Positions 27,956-37,881 of a stretch of 64,000 bases of DNA are shown piece by piece. A program made the position numbers and the translations under genes. Source of the DNA: Deltaproteobacteria bacterium (GTDB taxonomy: Bacteria; Myxococcota; Myxococcia; Myxococcales; Anaeromyxobacteraceae); assembly GCA_016214955.1 (NCBI GenBank), contig JACRMN010000023.1, positions 336,501 through 400,500 on the forward strand, given 5' to 3'. Below the pieces are notes generated by a model. The model did no database searches. It was given only the letters and a program-made list of their open reading frames with translations, and was not told the origin of the DNA. How positions within the stretch are numbered: position 1 is the stretch's first letter; every line of letters starts with the position of its first letter.

Positions 27956-29446
27956 TCAGGGCCCCGTCTCGAGGCCGTAGCGCACGGGGTCGTTGCAGAC
28001 CACCGCCGCCGCCAGCACGCGCGGGACGTAGTCCATGGTCTCGGCCGGCAGGCGCTTCAGCCGGTACAGGTGCCAGAAGTCCCGCTTCTCCTTGCGGAAG
28101 CCGTCCTTCTCCTGGGCGACCTGGTGGAGCACGCGCCGCACGCCGGCCTCGCCGCGGTTGTAACTGGCCAGCGCCAGCATGAAGGAGTCGGCGCCGAACT
28201 CGGCCAGCAGGTTGGCGAGCTTCCGGGCCGCGGCGCGCGTCTGCCTGGGCACGTCGAGCCGCTCGTCCACCTCGTCGTCGACCCGCAGGCCCAGCTCCCG
28301 CGCCGTCCCGGGGGTCATCTGCCACATGCCCCTGGCGCCGGCGGAGGAGACGGCCTCGGGATCGAACTGGGTCTCGGCCCAGGCGATGTAGGCCATCTCC
28401 TCGGGCAGCCCCAGCGCCGCGAACTCGCGGGTGATGGCCTTCCAGTGCCGGTTGCGCCGCTTGTAGACGAACTTCAGGTTGCTGGAGCGGGCGAGGATGT
28501 CCACCTGCTCCCGCAGCGCCTCCTTGAAGACGGGCGGGATGGCGTAGGTCTGGGCATCGAACTTGGCGAGGATGCGCCGGATGGCCCGGTCGAGGTCGTC
28601 GCCGGCCTCCTCCAGCTCCCGGGCCGCGATGCGATCCTGCTCGGCCACCCGGCCCAGCGTGGTGCGGGCGCTGCCCGTCAGTTCGGCCAGCCTCTGCTCC
28701 AGGGCGGCCAGCTTGTCCTCGTCGCTCTCGCCCGCCATCGCCGCCTGCACCGCCTCGATCTCGCGGTCGAGCCGGGCCTTCTCCCCCACCAGCCGCTGCA
28801 GCTCGCGCCGCTGCATGGCCACCACCAGGCCCAGGAGCCCCGCCACCACCAGGCCCAGGCCGGCCACCGCCAGCACCACCCGGAGCCAGCGGCGGCCGGA
28901 GCGGCGCTTGGTGTCCTGGTGCATCTCGGCCAGGGCGTCGGCCATGATGGCCACCGTCTTGCCCGACTTGCCCCCCTGGCGGGCCCGCTCCTCCATGAGC
29001 TTCTGGGCCGCCTGCTCCGCCACCCGGAGTGCGGCGGTGTCGGCGCGGTCTCTCACCCGCGCAGCCATCTCGTCCGACTCCAGCCGCTTCCGCTCCGGCG
29101 CCGGGGTGAGCTTGGTCATGGGGCCGAGCGACTGCAGTCCCGTGCCGTCGGCGAGCTCCACCCGCGCCGAGGCCCCGCCGCCGAAGACCAGCACGTCACC
29201 GCTGGCCAGCCGGCGGCGCGAGACCTTCTCGCCGTTCACCAGCGTGCCGTTGGTGGAGGCGGTGTCGATGATGGCCCAGCCCCCGCCCTCGGCCACGATC
29301 TCGGCGTGGTGGGCCGAGACCTCGGGGTCGGCCTGCTTGTCGAAGCGCACGTCGCAGTCCGGGGCCCGGCCGATGCGCACCGCCGGCTGGGCGAAGCTGG
29401 CCTCGGTCCCCTGCAGGCTGCCCGACAGGAAGGTGAGCTTGAGCAT
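27956..29446 (-). CDS. FHA domain - transmembrane - lytic transglycosylase fusion
   Basis: 496 residues. Residues 5-95 form an FHA phosphothreonine-binding domain with the conserved Gly-Arg (GRAPDCDVRF), SAHHAEI and STNGTLVNG motifs. A helical cytoplasmic linker leads to one membrane helix (about 187-210). Outside are coiled-coil sequence (212-290) and a C-terminal SLT lytic transglycosylase domain. Its catalytic Glu is E358 in AETQFDPEAVSSAGARGMW, and the substrate-cleft motif MTPGTARELG follows. ATG at 29446 lies 6 bp after the kinase stop, so the two share a transcript. Predicted: cytoplasmic phospho-signal controls periplasmic wall cleavage. Confidence 0.85.
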   Translation of the reverse strand: MLKLTFLSGSLQGTEASFAQPAVRIGRAPDCDVRFDKQADPEVSAHHAEIVAEGGGWAIIDTASTNGTLVNGEKVSRRRLASGDVLVFGGGASARVELADGTGLQSLGPMTKLTPAPERKRLESDEMAARVRDRADTAALRVAEQAAQKLMEERARQGGKSGKTVAIMADALAEMHQDTKRRSGRRWLRVVLAVAGLGLVVAGLLGLVVAMQRRELQRLVGEKARLDREIEAVQAAMAGESDEDKLAALEQRLAELTGSARTTLGRVAEQDRIAARELEEAGDDLDRAIRRILAKFDAQTYAIPPVFKEALREQVDILARSSNLKFVYKRRNRHWKAITREFAALGLPEEMAYIAWAETQFDPEAVSSAGARGMWQMTPGTARELGLRVDDEVDERLDVPRQTRAAARKLANLLAEFGADSFMLALASYNRGEAGVRRVLHQVAQEKDGFRKEKRDFWHLYRLKRLPAETMDYVPRVLAAAVVCNDPVRYGLETGP

Positions 29447-29452
29447 GGCGCC

Positions 29453-32062
29453 CTAGCTGGCCGGCAGGTCCATCCGGCGGAGCAGGGCTGCGTAGCGCGG
29501 CTCGCCGTGGAGCGCCCGGAGCAGCGGGTCGAACTGGAGCGACTCCAGCGCCACCTCGTGGCGCGCGAAGGAGCGGTCGAGCCAGGAGAAGGCCTGGTCC
29601 GTCTCCCCGCGGAAGGCGTGGACCTGGGCGATGGGGTAGGCCACCCGCTCGCCGAAGCGCGAAGCCAGGGCGTCGAGGGCGTGCTGCGAGGCGCGGGCGT
29701 GGCCCAGCCCGTGGTGCGCCAGGGCGGCGCCCCAGAGGCGCGCGCGCTCGTCGGGCAGCTCCTCGGCGATGGAGAGGGCCGCCTGCCCCTCGCCGGCCAG
29801 CAGGGCCGCCAGCAGCGCCTGGGTCCGCCCCATGCCCTGGCTCTGCGGGCTGATCTCGCGGGAGAGGTCGAGCGCCTCGCGCGCCGGCCCCACCTCGCCG
29901 AGCGCCAGGTGGCGCGCCGCCAGGTTGACCCAGCCGGCGGGGTTGAGGGGGTCGAGCCCGCCGGCCCTCTTCTCCACGTCGATGGACTCGCGGATGCGCC
30001 CGTGGGCCGCCAGCAGCCAGCCCTGGGTGCGCAGCGCCCGTACGTCGCCGGGGTCGAGGGCCAGGGCCCGGGCGATGTCGGCCTCGGCGCCCTGCCAGTC
30101 CCAGGTCATGGCCCGCAGGGTGGCGCGCACCGCGTGGGCGTCGGAGAGGGTGGGGCCGAGCCGCACCGCCTTCTCGGCCGCCTCCACGGCCCGGCGCCGC
30201 AGGTCGGGGACGCCGGCCAGCGTCTCCTCGCCGGCGGCGCTCCAGAGCATGGCGAGGGCGATGGCCAGGCCCGACCAGGCAGGGGCGTAGAGGGGGTCGA
30301 GGCGCAGCGCCTGCTCGTGGGCCTCGGCGGCGGCCCGGTAGCCGTCGGCGGTGCCGCGGTTGTGGAGCTGGCGGCCCCGCAGGTAGTGGGCGTAGGCCTC
30401 GGGGGTGGTGGCGCGGTCGGCGGTGGAGGCCGGGCCGTGGCCCGGGAGCAGCTTCACCTTGAGCGCCGAGACCACCGCTCGGGCGATCTCGTCCTGGATG
30501 GCGAAGACGTTGGCCGCCTCGCGGTCGTACACCTCCGACCAGAGCGTGAGGCCGTCGGCGACGCTGATCACCTGGGCGGTGATGCGGACCCGCGCGCCGT
30601 CGCGGCGCACGCCACCCTCCACCACCGCGCCGACGCCCAGCTTCCGGCCGATGGCCCGCAGATCCTCCTGCTTGCCCTTGAAGGAGAAGGAGGAGGTTCG
30701 GCCCGCCACCCGCAGCCCATCGACGTGGGCCAGGGCGTTGAGGATCTCCTCGGCGACGCCGTCGGAGAAGTGCTCCTGGTCGCGCGCCGGGCTCATGTCG
30801 CGGAAGGGCAGCACCGCCACCGAGGGGGTGGCGGAGGTTGTCGCCTGCACCTCCACCGGCTCGGGCGGCGCCTGGGGTGGCGCCGGGAGCGGCGCCCGCT
30901 CGCGGCGGGAGGCAGGGAGCGCGGCCGGGACCCGCGCCCGCCAGGCGAGGCGGGTGAGCGCGGCGACCACCGCCAGCAGCCCCACGGCGCCCGCCACCTG
31001 GGGCAGTACCGCCAGCGAGCCGCTCACCACCAGCGGCGCCGCCAGGAAGGCGAGGGAGAGGACCCCTGCGGCGAGGAGCAGCGCCCAGGCGGGCACCGCG
31101 CGCCAGCCGGTGGGCCGCACCACCCGGGCCACCGGCTCCCGGCCGCCCTCGCGGGGCAGCGCCTCGACCACGGCCTCGAGGTCCTCCAGCACCTCTCGGG
31201 CGTCGCGCGGGCGGGCCACCGGGTCCTTGGCCAGCATCCGCGCCAGCAGCTCCGCGAGGCCGGGGGCGGCGGGGAGGTCGAGCAGCGGCGCGGGCTCGGG
31301 GCCGCGGGCCGCCAGCTCGCCGGGAAAGGGCACCTCGCCGGTCAGGGTCTCGAAGAGCACCACGCCCTGGGCGAAGACGTCGGTGCGCTCGTCCTCGGGG
31401 GCCCCGCGCCACTGCTCCGGGGCCATGTAGGAGGGGGTGCCGCCGGCGAAGGTGCGGTGGCCGAAGGCGTGGGCCATGCCCAGGTCGAGCAGCTTCACCT
31501 GGCCGTCCTCGCAGAGGAAGACGTTGCCGGGCTTCACGTCGCGGTGGACGACGCCCTGGGCGTGGGCGTGGGCCAGCCCCTTGGCCATGTCCACCGCCAC
31601 CCGCAGCGCCTCGCGCACCGGCATCGGCCCCTGGCGCAGCCGCTGCGCGAGCGTGCCGCCCCGCAGCAGCTCGAGGATGAGGTACGGGCCCTGCGGCCCG
31701 CGCCCCACGTCGTAGAGGGTGACGATGTTGGGGTGGGAGAGCCGGGCGGCCGCCTCCGCCTCCCGCAGCAGCCGCTCCTGGCGGACGTCGGGGTGCTCGC
31801 CGCCGCGCACCGCCTTGAAGGCCACTGCCCGGGGCAGCTCGCGATCGCGCGCCTCCCAGACCACGCCGAAGCCCCCGCGGCCCAGCTCGCGCACCAGCTC
31901 GAAGCGGCCCACCACCGAGCCGGGGCGGAGCACCGGGTCCCAGGCGGAGGCAGGCGACGGGGCCTGCGCCAGCTCGACGAGCAGCGCCGACAGCGCCCCC
32001 GGACGCACCGGGAGCGTCTCGGGGACCTCCGCTTCCTTTCCCTCCGGCTCTGCCAAGCCCAC
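29453..32062 (-). CDS. Hanks-type Ser/Thr protein kinase with TolB-like and TPR regions
   Basis: 869 residues. Kinase domain about 53-310: glycine loop GRGGFGVVW (61-69), ATP lysine K83 (VAFKAV), catalytic HRDVKPGN (173-180) and APE (214-216). The DFG motif is DLG (D193), a change seen in other active kinases. Two hydrophobic segments (about 325-375) form a membrane hairpin. A FlgO/TolB-like N-terminal domain (TPSVAVLPFRDMSP, WSEVYDREAANVFAIQDEIA) and about seven TPR-like repeats to the end follow. GTG start at 32062. It is paired with the FHA-transglycosylase gene, its likely substrate. Confidence 0.87.
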   Translation of the reverse strand: MGLAEPEGKEAEVPETLPVRPGALSALLVELAQAPSPASAWDPVLRPGSVVGRFELVRELGRGGFGVVWEARDRELPRAVAFKAVRGGEHPDVRQERLLREAEAAARLSHPNIVTLYDVGRGPQGPYLILELLRGGTLAQRLRQGPMPVREALRVAVDMAKGLAHAHAQGVVHRDVKPGNVFLCEDGQVKLLDLGMAHAFGHRTFAGGTPSYMAPEQWRGAPEDERTDVFAQGVVLFETLTGEVPFPGELAARGPEPAPLLDLPAAPGLAELLARMLAKDPVARPRDAREVLEDLEAVVEALPREGGREPVARVVRPTGWRAVPAWALLLAAGVLSLAFLAAPLVVSGSLAVLPQVAGAVGLLAVVAALTRLAWRARVPAALPASRRERAPLPAPPQAPPEPVEVQATTSATPSVAVLPFRDMSPARDQEHFSDGVAEEILNALAHVDGLRVAGRTSSFSFKGKQEDLRAIGRKLGVGAVVEGGVRRDGARVRITAQVISVADGLTLWSEVYDREAANVFAIQDEIARAVVSALKVKLLPGHGPASTADRATTPEAYAHYLRGRQLHNRGTADGYRAAAEAHEQALRLDPLYAPAWSGLAIALAMLWSAAGEETLAGVPDLRRRAVEAAEKAVRLGPTLSDAHAVRATLRAMTWDWQGAEADIARALALDPGDVRALRTQGWLLAAHGRIRESIDVEKRAGGLDPLNPAGWVNLAARHLALGEVGPAREALDLSREISPQSQGMGRTQALLAALLAGEGQAALSIAEELPDERARLWGAALAHHGLGHARASQHALDALASRFGERVAYPIAQVHAFRGETDQAFSWLDRSFARHEVALESLQFDPLLRALHGEPRYAALLRRMDLPAS

Positions 32063-32153
32063 CCCCTGGCGAGGGCAGAGACTAGCGGAGAGCGGCGCCC
32101 GCCGTCACCGGTCCGGGGCCGTCCCTGGACGGGGCGTGCCCCGCGGTGGCCCG

Positions 32154-33170
<1,017 letters not shown>

Positions 33171-33272
33171 TCGGCTGCCTCCTGGCGGCGCGGAGCCGGC
33201 CCGCCCGCGTCACCCGCTGTGGGACCCGAACAGGCACGGGTTCTAACCGTTCCGGCGGGCCCGGGCACGCCC

Positions 33273-34445
33273 CTACTCGACCGGCGGCAGGAGCACGTAG
33301 CCGGCGGCGCTGCGGCGGTAGTGGTACGGGGCGCGCCAGGGGTAGGTGAGGTCGCGGTCGTCGGCCAGCCCCACGCCCAGCAGGTCCGCCAGCTGCTCCG
33401 GGTACTCGCCCCGCTCCAGCTTGTAGACCTCGAGCGCGCCGCGCAGCCGCCCGAGCTGGTAGCGGGCCAGGATGCGCTGGCCGGTGTTGTCGCGCAGGCC
33501 CGGCGGGGCCAGGCCGCGGCTGCTGATGGCCTGGGCCAGCCCGGCCAGCATCGCCGCCAGCGCCACCGTGGCGGCCAGCACCGAGGCCCAGCGCCGGCCG
33601 CGCGACCGCCAGTCGCGCGCCAGCTGGCCGGCGGCCGAGTGGCGCGGCGCGTCCACCGGCCGGAGGTAGCCGAGGTTGGCGAGGGTGAGCAGCGCCTTGC
33701 AGGTCTCGAACTCGCCCAGGCGCGAGCGATCGACGATCCGCTCCACCGGCACGCCCGGATCCGCCAGGGCGTAGACCTTGCGCTCGGTGGACCCCAGCCC
33801 CGACTGCTCGCTGGAGCGCTCCCGCAGGCCGCTGAAGGTGGCCTCGTCGCTCCCCGGGCCGATGGACACCGTCACCGTCCGCCCGCCGTCGCGCTGCTCG
33901 CCCTCCAGCGGCCGCAGCCGCTCGAAGGTCATCTGGGGAGAGTTGATGCGGCGCCGCACCATGGGCCACTCGTCCACCTGGCGGAAGCCCTCCATCAGCA
34001 GGGTCTCGGCGCGCAGCGGCGTGCAGGTGGCGGCGTCGTAGTCGGGCGCCCCGGGCTCGAACTCGTAGGTCCCCGTCTTCCAGTGGAACAGCTGGAAGAT
34101 GGTCTCGGTGGTCTGCAGCGCCGTCATCTGGCGCAGGTCGTCGGTGGAGAGCAGCCCCAGCCCCACCAGGATGTCGCCCAGGCGGCGCAGCGAGCGGGTC
34201 TGCTCTTCCAGGGCGCGGGACAGGTCCTCGTCGGAGAGCATCCCGGCCCGCACCAGCATGTTGCCCAGCTTCTCGCGGGCGCGGCGGCCGGCGTACTCGG
34301 CCCGGACCACGCTGCCGTCGGCGATGGCGATGTGGATCTCCTGCTCGCGCGAGCGCAGGTGGAGGACGCCGCTCTTCGCCTGCTGGGCGATGAGCTGGAG
34401 GATCTCCGCGATCCCGAAATCCTTGAGCGTGCCCTGGAGCGCCAT
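33273..34445 (-). CDS. DUF4388 protein with membrane helix and pseudopilin-like tail
   Basis: 390 residues. The N-terminus (1-135) is a DUF4388/PATAN-type sensor module common in myxobacteria (GTLKDFGIAEILQLIAQQ, GVLHLRSREQEIHIAIADG) with a bundle around LSRALEEQTRSLRRLGDILV. A winged-helix-like segment (about 205-262) follows. After a basic stretch comes one membrane helix (286-307). The outer part (320-390) resembles the GspG pseudopilin C-terminus: RGALEVYKLERGEYPEQL and YPWRAPYHYRR. ATG at 34445 is 4 bp after the TPR gene's stop, so the two are co-expressed. Confidence 0.7.
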   Translation of the reverse strand: MALQGTLKDFGIAEILQLIAQQAKSGVLHLRSREQEIHIAIADGSVVRAEYAGRRAREKLGNMLVRAGMLSDEDLSRALEEQTRSLRRLGDILVGLGLLSTDDLRQMTALQTTETIFQLFHWKTGTYEFEPGAPDYDAATCTPLRAETLLMEGFRQVDEWPMVRRRINSPQMTFERLRPLEGEQRDGGRTVTVSIGPGSDEATFSGLRERSSEQSGLGSTERKVYALADPGVPVERIVDRSRLGEFETCKALLTLANLGYLRPVDAPRHSAAGQLARDWRSRGRRWASVLAATVALAAMLAGLAQAISSRGLAPPGLRDNTGQRILARYQLGRLRGALEVYKLERGEYPEQLADLLGVGLADDRDLTYPWRAPYHYRRSAAGYVLLPPVE

Positions 34446-34449
34446 GACG

Positions 34450-36447
34450 TCAGTCCCTGGAGCGCCGGAAGGCGTCGCGGACCGCGAGGCCGTAGAGGAG
34501 GAGCGCCAGCGGCAGGGCCGCCGCCAGCTTGCCCACCAGCAGGTAGGGCGAGGGGTGCGGCGGCGGCACCAGGCCACGCCAGAACACCAGCACGAAGACC
34601 GCGAAGGCCAGCCCCAGCATCAGCAGGAAGCCGCGCAGCGCCTCGCCGTGCCAGACGTGGCCGGCCCCGCCCGAGCAGAGGGCCAGGAGCCTCGTGCCCC
34701 AGCGCTGCCGGAGCTCGTGGCGGCGCACCTGCGCCTCCTTCCTCTGGCGGTCGCGGGCCTCGACGACGCCGCGCCGCACGAAGACGTTGACGCACTGGCC
34801 GCAGAGCGGGCCAGCCTGGGCGTCGCAGCGGGGGCAGGCGGAGCGGCCGCAGCGCTCGCAGGAGGCGCTGTGGCGCACAGGACGCAGCAGCGGGGTGGAG
34901 AGCAGGAGCAGCGCCAGCAGGCCGAGCGGGAGGAAGGGCCAGGCGGCCGGCGGCACCAGGCCCGACAGGCGGGAGCGCACCGCCTCGGCGGCCAGCGCCG
35001 GGGTGTCGTCGTCGGCCGCCAGCGGGTCGATGGCGCGGCGGTCCACCGGCACGTCCAGGATCCAGCGGTTGGCCCGGAAGTCGTCGTCCGAGCCGTAGCG
35101 GGCCAGCAGCTCCGGGGCCAGCTGCTCGGCGCGGCGCCGGGCCTGCTGCGACTGCTCCAGCGCCGCCTGGCGCAGGTAGAGCTTGCCCAGGTTGTAGGAG
35201 GCGGCCGCCAGGGCCACCGGTGCGTCGACGGCCCTGTCGGCGGCGTCGAGCCACAGGGCCTTCGCCCCGTCGGCGTCGCCCTGCAGGAACTTCACGTTCC
35301 CCATGTTGACCAGCAGGTCTGGCGTGCGCCCGCCAGCCTCCAGCGCCTTGTCGTACCAGCGCTGTGCCTCCCCCAGCGCGCCGCGCCGCTTGTGCCAGCG
35401 GCCGATGGCCACCAGCGCCGGCGGCGGCAGCCGATCCCGCGAGGAGAGGCGGGCCACCCGCTCGCCGGCGTCGGCCCCGCGCTCGATCTCGAACACGTCC
35501 TCGGCCAGCGAGCCGGTCCAGGCGGTGAGCCGGGCGCTCCCGGCGGCCGCCCAGGGCAGGAGCGCCAGCGCCGCCAGCGCCGCCAGCGCCACCAGCCGCT
35601 CCGCGTTGGAGAGGTAGAGCCAGGTGGCGGCGGCCAGCACCGCCAGCGCCACCCAGGGGCCGAACCCGGCCGCCAGCGGCAGGCCGAGCAGCACCAGGGC
35701 CAGGAAGCCGGCCTGGAGCGGGGTGGCGAGGCGGACCAGCGGCAGGTGGCCGAAGTCGTGGAGCATGGGCCGCACGTGGCGCAGCCCCAGCAGCAGCAGG
35801 GTCAGGGCGGCGGCCGCCACCAGCGCGGCCAGCGCCGCCCCGAGCACGTCGCCCAGGAAGGCGCGGGAGGTGTGGGGCTCGGCAACCGCCGCCAGGATCG
35901 CGGCCCACAGGGGCGCCGCGGCGGCGCCGGGCTGCGAGGGGTCCCGCGCCAGCCGCGCCCGGGCCAGGGCCAGGTGGGCATCGGCCAGGTCGGGCGCGAG
36001 CTGCACCGCCAGCTCGGCGTGCTCCACCGCGTCGGCCGGGAGGCGAGCCCGGCGCGTCCGCTCCACCTCGCGGACCTCGCTGGCGGCGTGGGCCTGGAGG
36101 TTCTCGATGCCCAGTTCCCGCTTCAGGTCGAGGAGCCGCCTGGCGGCGGCCCGGGCCGCCGGCGCGTCCTGCTCCCGCAGCGCCCGGCGCCGCTCCTTCC
36201 AGGCCTGCAGCAGGCCGTCCCAGCTTCCCTTCACCGGCTCGATGGCCTTGGGCTGGGGGACCTCGCGCTGCGGCGGGGTGGCGGCGCGGGGCGGCGGCGG
36301 CGGCGGCTCGGCCGGGGCCGCCGGCGCGGGGCGCGGCTCCTCGGGCGCAAGGTCCTCCTCCACCAGGGAGGGGGCCTTCACCTGGGCGACGGCCGCGGAG
36401 CAGAGGAGGAGCGGACCGACGAGGAGGATGGAGACCAGCCGACGCAC
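34450..36447 (-). CDS. Membrane TPR protein with zinc-binding Cys cluster
   Basis: 665 residues, not recognised as a named family. Signal peptide (MRRLVSILLVGPLLLCSAAVAQ), Pro-rich linker, a helical region, then several membrane helices (about 175-295) separated from TPR-like helices (about 330-450: GRWHKRRGALGEAQRWYDKAL, NMGNVKFLQGDADGA). Another helix leads into a Cys cluster with four CxxC pairs (SCERCGRSACPRCDAQ, LCGQC) that should bind zinc. Two final helices close the protein. The GTG start at 36447 has no strong ribosome site. It forms an operon with the DUF4388 gene. Confidence 0.6.
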   Translation of the reverse strand: MRRLVSILLVGPLLLCSAAVAQVKAPSLVEEDLAPEEPRPAPAAPAEPPPPPPRAATPPQREVPQPKAIEPVKGSWDGLLQAWKERRRALREQDAPAARAAARRLLDLKRELGIENLQAHAASEVREVERTRRARLPADAVEHAELAVQLAPDLADAHLALARARLARDPSQPGAAAAPLWAAILAAVAEPHTSRAFLGDVLGAALAALVAAAALTLLLLGLRHVRPMLHDFGHLPLVRLATPLQAGFLALVLLGLPLAAGFGPWVALAVLAAATWLYLSNAERLVALAALAALALLPWAAAGSARLTAWTGSLAEDVFEIERGADAGERVARLSSRDRLPPPALVAIGRWHKRRGALGEAQRWYDKALEAGGRTPDLLVNMGNVKFLQGDADGAKALWLDAADRAVDAPVALAAASYNLGKLYLRQAALEQSQQARRRAEQLAPELLARYGSDDDFRANRWILDVPVDRRAIDPLAADDDTPALAAEAVRSRLSGLVPPAAWPFLPLGLLALLLLSTPLLRPVRHSASCERCGRSACPRCDAQAGPLCGQCVNVFVRRGVVEARDRQRKEAQVRRHELRQRWGTRLLALCSGGAGHVWHGEALRGFLLMLGLAFAVFVLVFWRGLVPPPHPSPYLLVGKLAAALPLALLLYGLAVRDAFRRSRD

Positions 36448-36555
36448 CGGCGGGGATGCTACACCAGGGTTCGCGGTCCGGGAACGCGAGACGGCGCCGG
36501 CACCGCGCCCGGGGCGGTGCGCGCGCAGGGGGGTTTGGGCTAATAGGTCGTCCGC

Positions 36556-37365
36556 ATGAGCCGACCTGCCGAAGCCATCGAGAGGCTGCTCTCCATCATG
36601 GCCCGCCTGCGTGGGCCCGACGGCTGCCCCTGGGACCGGGAGCAGACCCTCCTCACCCTGCGCCCGTACGTGCTGGAGGAGACCTACGAGGTGCTGGAGG
36701 CCATCGAGGGCGGCGACCCGCGCGAGCACTGCGAGGAGCTGGGCGACCTGCTCCTGCAGATCGTCTTCCAGGCGCAGCTCTGCGAGGAGGCGGGCCAGTT
36801 CGCCTTCGCCGACGTCGCCGACGCCATCTCCGACAAGCTGGTGCGCCGCCACCCCCACGTCTTCGGGGAGGCCCAGGTGCGCGACGCCGAGGGCGTGATG
36901 CGCCAGTGGGTGGCGCTCAAGAAGGAGGAGAAGGCCAGGAAGGGCGGCGGGAAGAGCGTGCTCGAGGGCGTGCCCCGGGACATGCCCGCCCTGGCTCGCG
37001 CGGAGCGGCTCACCGAGAAGGCGAGCCGCATCGGCTTCGACTGGCCCGACGCCTCCGGCGCCCGGGCCAAGGTGGCCGAGGAGCTCTCCGAGGTCGACGA
37101 GGCGGTGGCCTCCGGAGACCCGCGCCGCATCGAGGAGGAGCTGGGGGACCTGCTCTTCTCCGTTGTCAACCTCTCCCGCAAGCTCGCCGTGCCCCCCGAA
37201 GAGGCCCTGCGAAACGGCATCGGCCGCTTCATCGCCCGCTTCGAGCGGGTGGAAGCAGAGCTGGAGCGCCGGGGCATCCCGCACGGCCAGGCGACGCTGG
37301 AGGAGATGGATCGGCTCTGGGAGGAGGCCAAGGCCGCCCTCCGGGCCCCCGAAAAAACCAAGTAG
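36556..37365 (+). CDS. mazG: Nucleoside triphosphate pyrophosphohydrolase MazG
   Basis: 269-residue enzyme that hydrolyses NTPs to NMPs and diphosphate, cleansing aberrant nucleotides. Two tandem all-alpha MazG repeats are visible, each with the metal-binding EExxE...ExxD pattern: LEETYEVLEAI...CEELGDLLLQ (about 40-72) and EELSEVDEAV...EEELGDLLFS (about 175-205). The N-terminus LMARLRGPDGCPWDREQT-type signature is typical. ATG at 36556. It faces away from the TPR gene and stands alone before a 500-bp gap. Confidence 0.93.
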   Translation: MSRPAEAIERLLSIMARLRGPDGCPWDREQTLLTLRPYVLEETYEVLEAIEGGDPREHCEELGDLLLQIVFQAQLCEEAGQFAFADVADAISDKLVRRHPHVFGEAQVRDAEGVMRQWVALKKEEKARKGGGKSVLEGVPRDMPALARAERLTEKASRIGFDWPDASGARAKVAEELSEVDEAVASGDPRRIEEELGDLLFSVVNLSRKLAVPPEEALRNGIGRFIARFERVEAELERRGIPHGQATLEEMDRLWEEAKAALRAPEKTK

Positions 37366-37814
37366 CTGCGCGGACCGGCACATGGTCGGGCCCCGGGCCC
37401 GGGCCGTTGTGGAGAGCGCGTGGACAAGTCCTCCGGACGGTCCCGGCGGCGGCCGGGAATCCCCTCGAATGGCCCCCTCCGACGCGCCCCTGTCACGAAG
37501 CATGTACAGCAAGATCAACAACTTGAGCCCTGATATCCAGAATCCGGCATCCGTGGGACGCCGTCTGGAGGCACCCGACCTCCGCCGATTTCCTCCGCAG
37601 TGGATAACTCGGCGCGCCGTTCGCATTACCCCGCGACTGACGGCCGTTTTGCGCCTCTCCGTTCGCCGGACCGTTGGGGCACAAGGGCTCGCGAGCGGCT
37701 CGCTCCGCGGGGCCGCGCGGCTCAACGGCTCGGTGCGCACTCCCCCTTCCGGGAGGCCGCCAGAGTGACCTCGGGCACCGCCGCCGGCCGCGCCGCGGCC
37801 GCTCCCCGCTCCCC
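37366..37814. other. Gene-free region with low-G+C patch and DnaA-box-like sites
   Basis: No supported gene between mazG and the rpsT promoter. About 37500-37660 is lower in G+C than its surroundings. Two DnaA-box-like 9-mers are seen: TTGTCCACG on the minus strand (37419-37427) and TTATCCACT on the minus strand (37599-37607), one or two changes from TTATCCACA. No dnaA, gidA, parAB or A+T-rich unwinding element is present, so a replication origin is not claimed. Confidence 0.25.
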
Positions 37815-37843
37815 TTGACGGGGCGGGCGTCGAGCGATAGAAC
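37815..37843 (+). promoter_or_regulatory. Sigma-70-type promoter of rpsT
   Basis: TTGACG (37815-37820), 17-base spacer, TAGAAC (37838-37843). The -35 box matches the consensus at 5 of 6 positions, the -10 box at 4 of 6, and spacing is ideal. It lies about 39 bp before the rpsT start. Confidence 0.65.
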
Positions 37844-37881
37844 GCGCGGCTTCACGACGGTTCTTCGAGAAGAGGTTCACG

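Noticed and set aside
37493-37855. 120-codon minus-strand reading frame before rpsT
   Set aside because: It covers the rpsT promoter in antisense, is Arg/Pro-rich without motifs and has no ribosome site.
37366-37880. Chromosomal replication origin
   Set aside because: Only two near-consensus DnaA boxes, no A+T-rich unwinding region and no dnaA, dnaN, gidA or par genes nearby.
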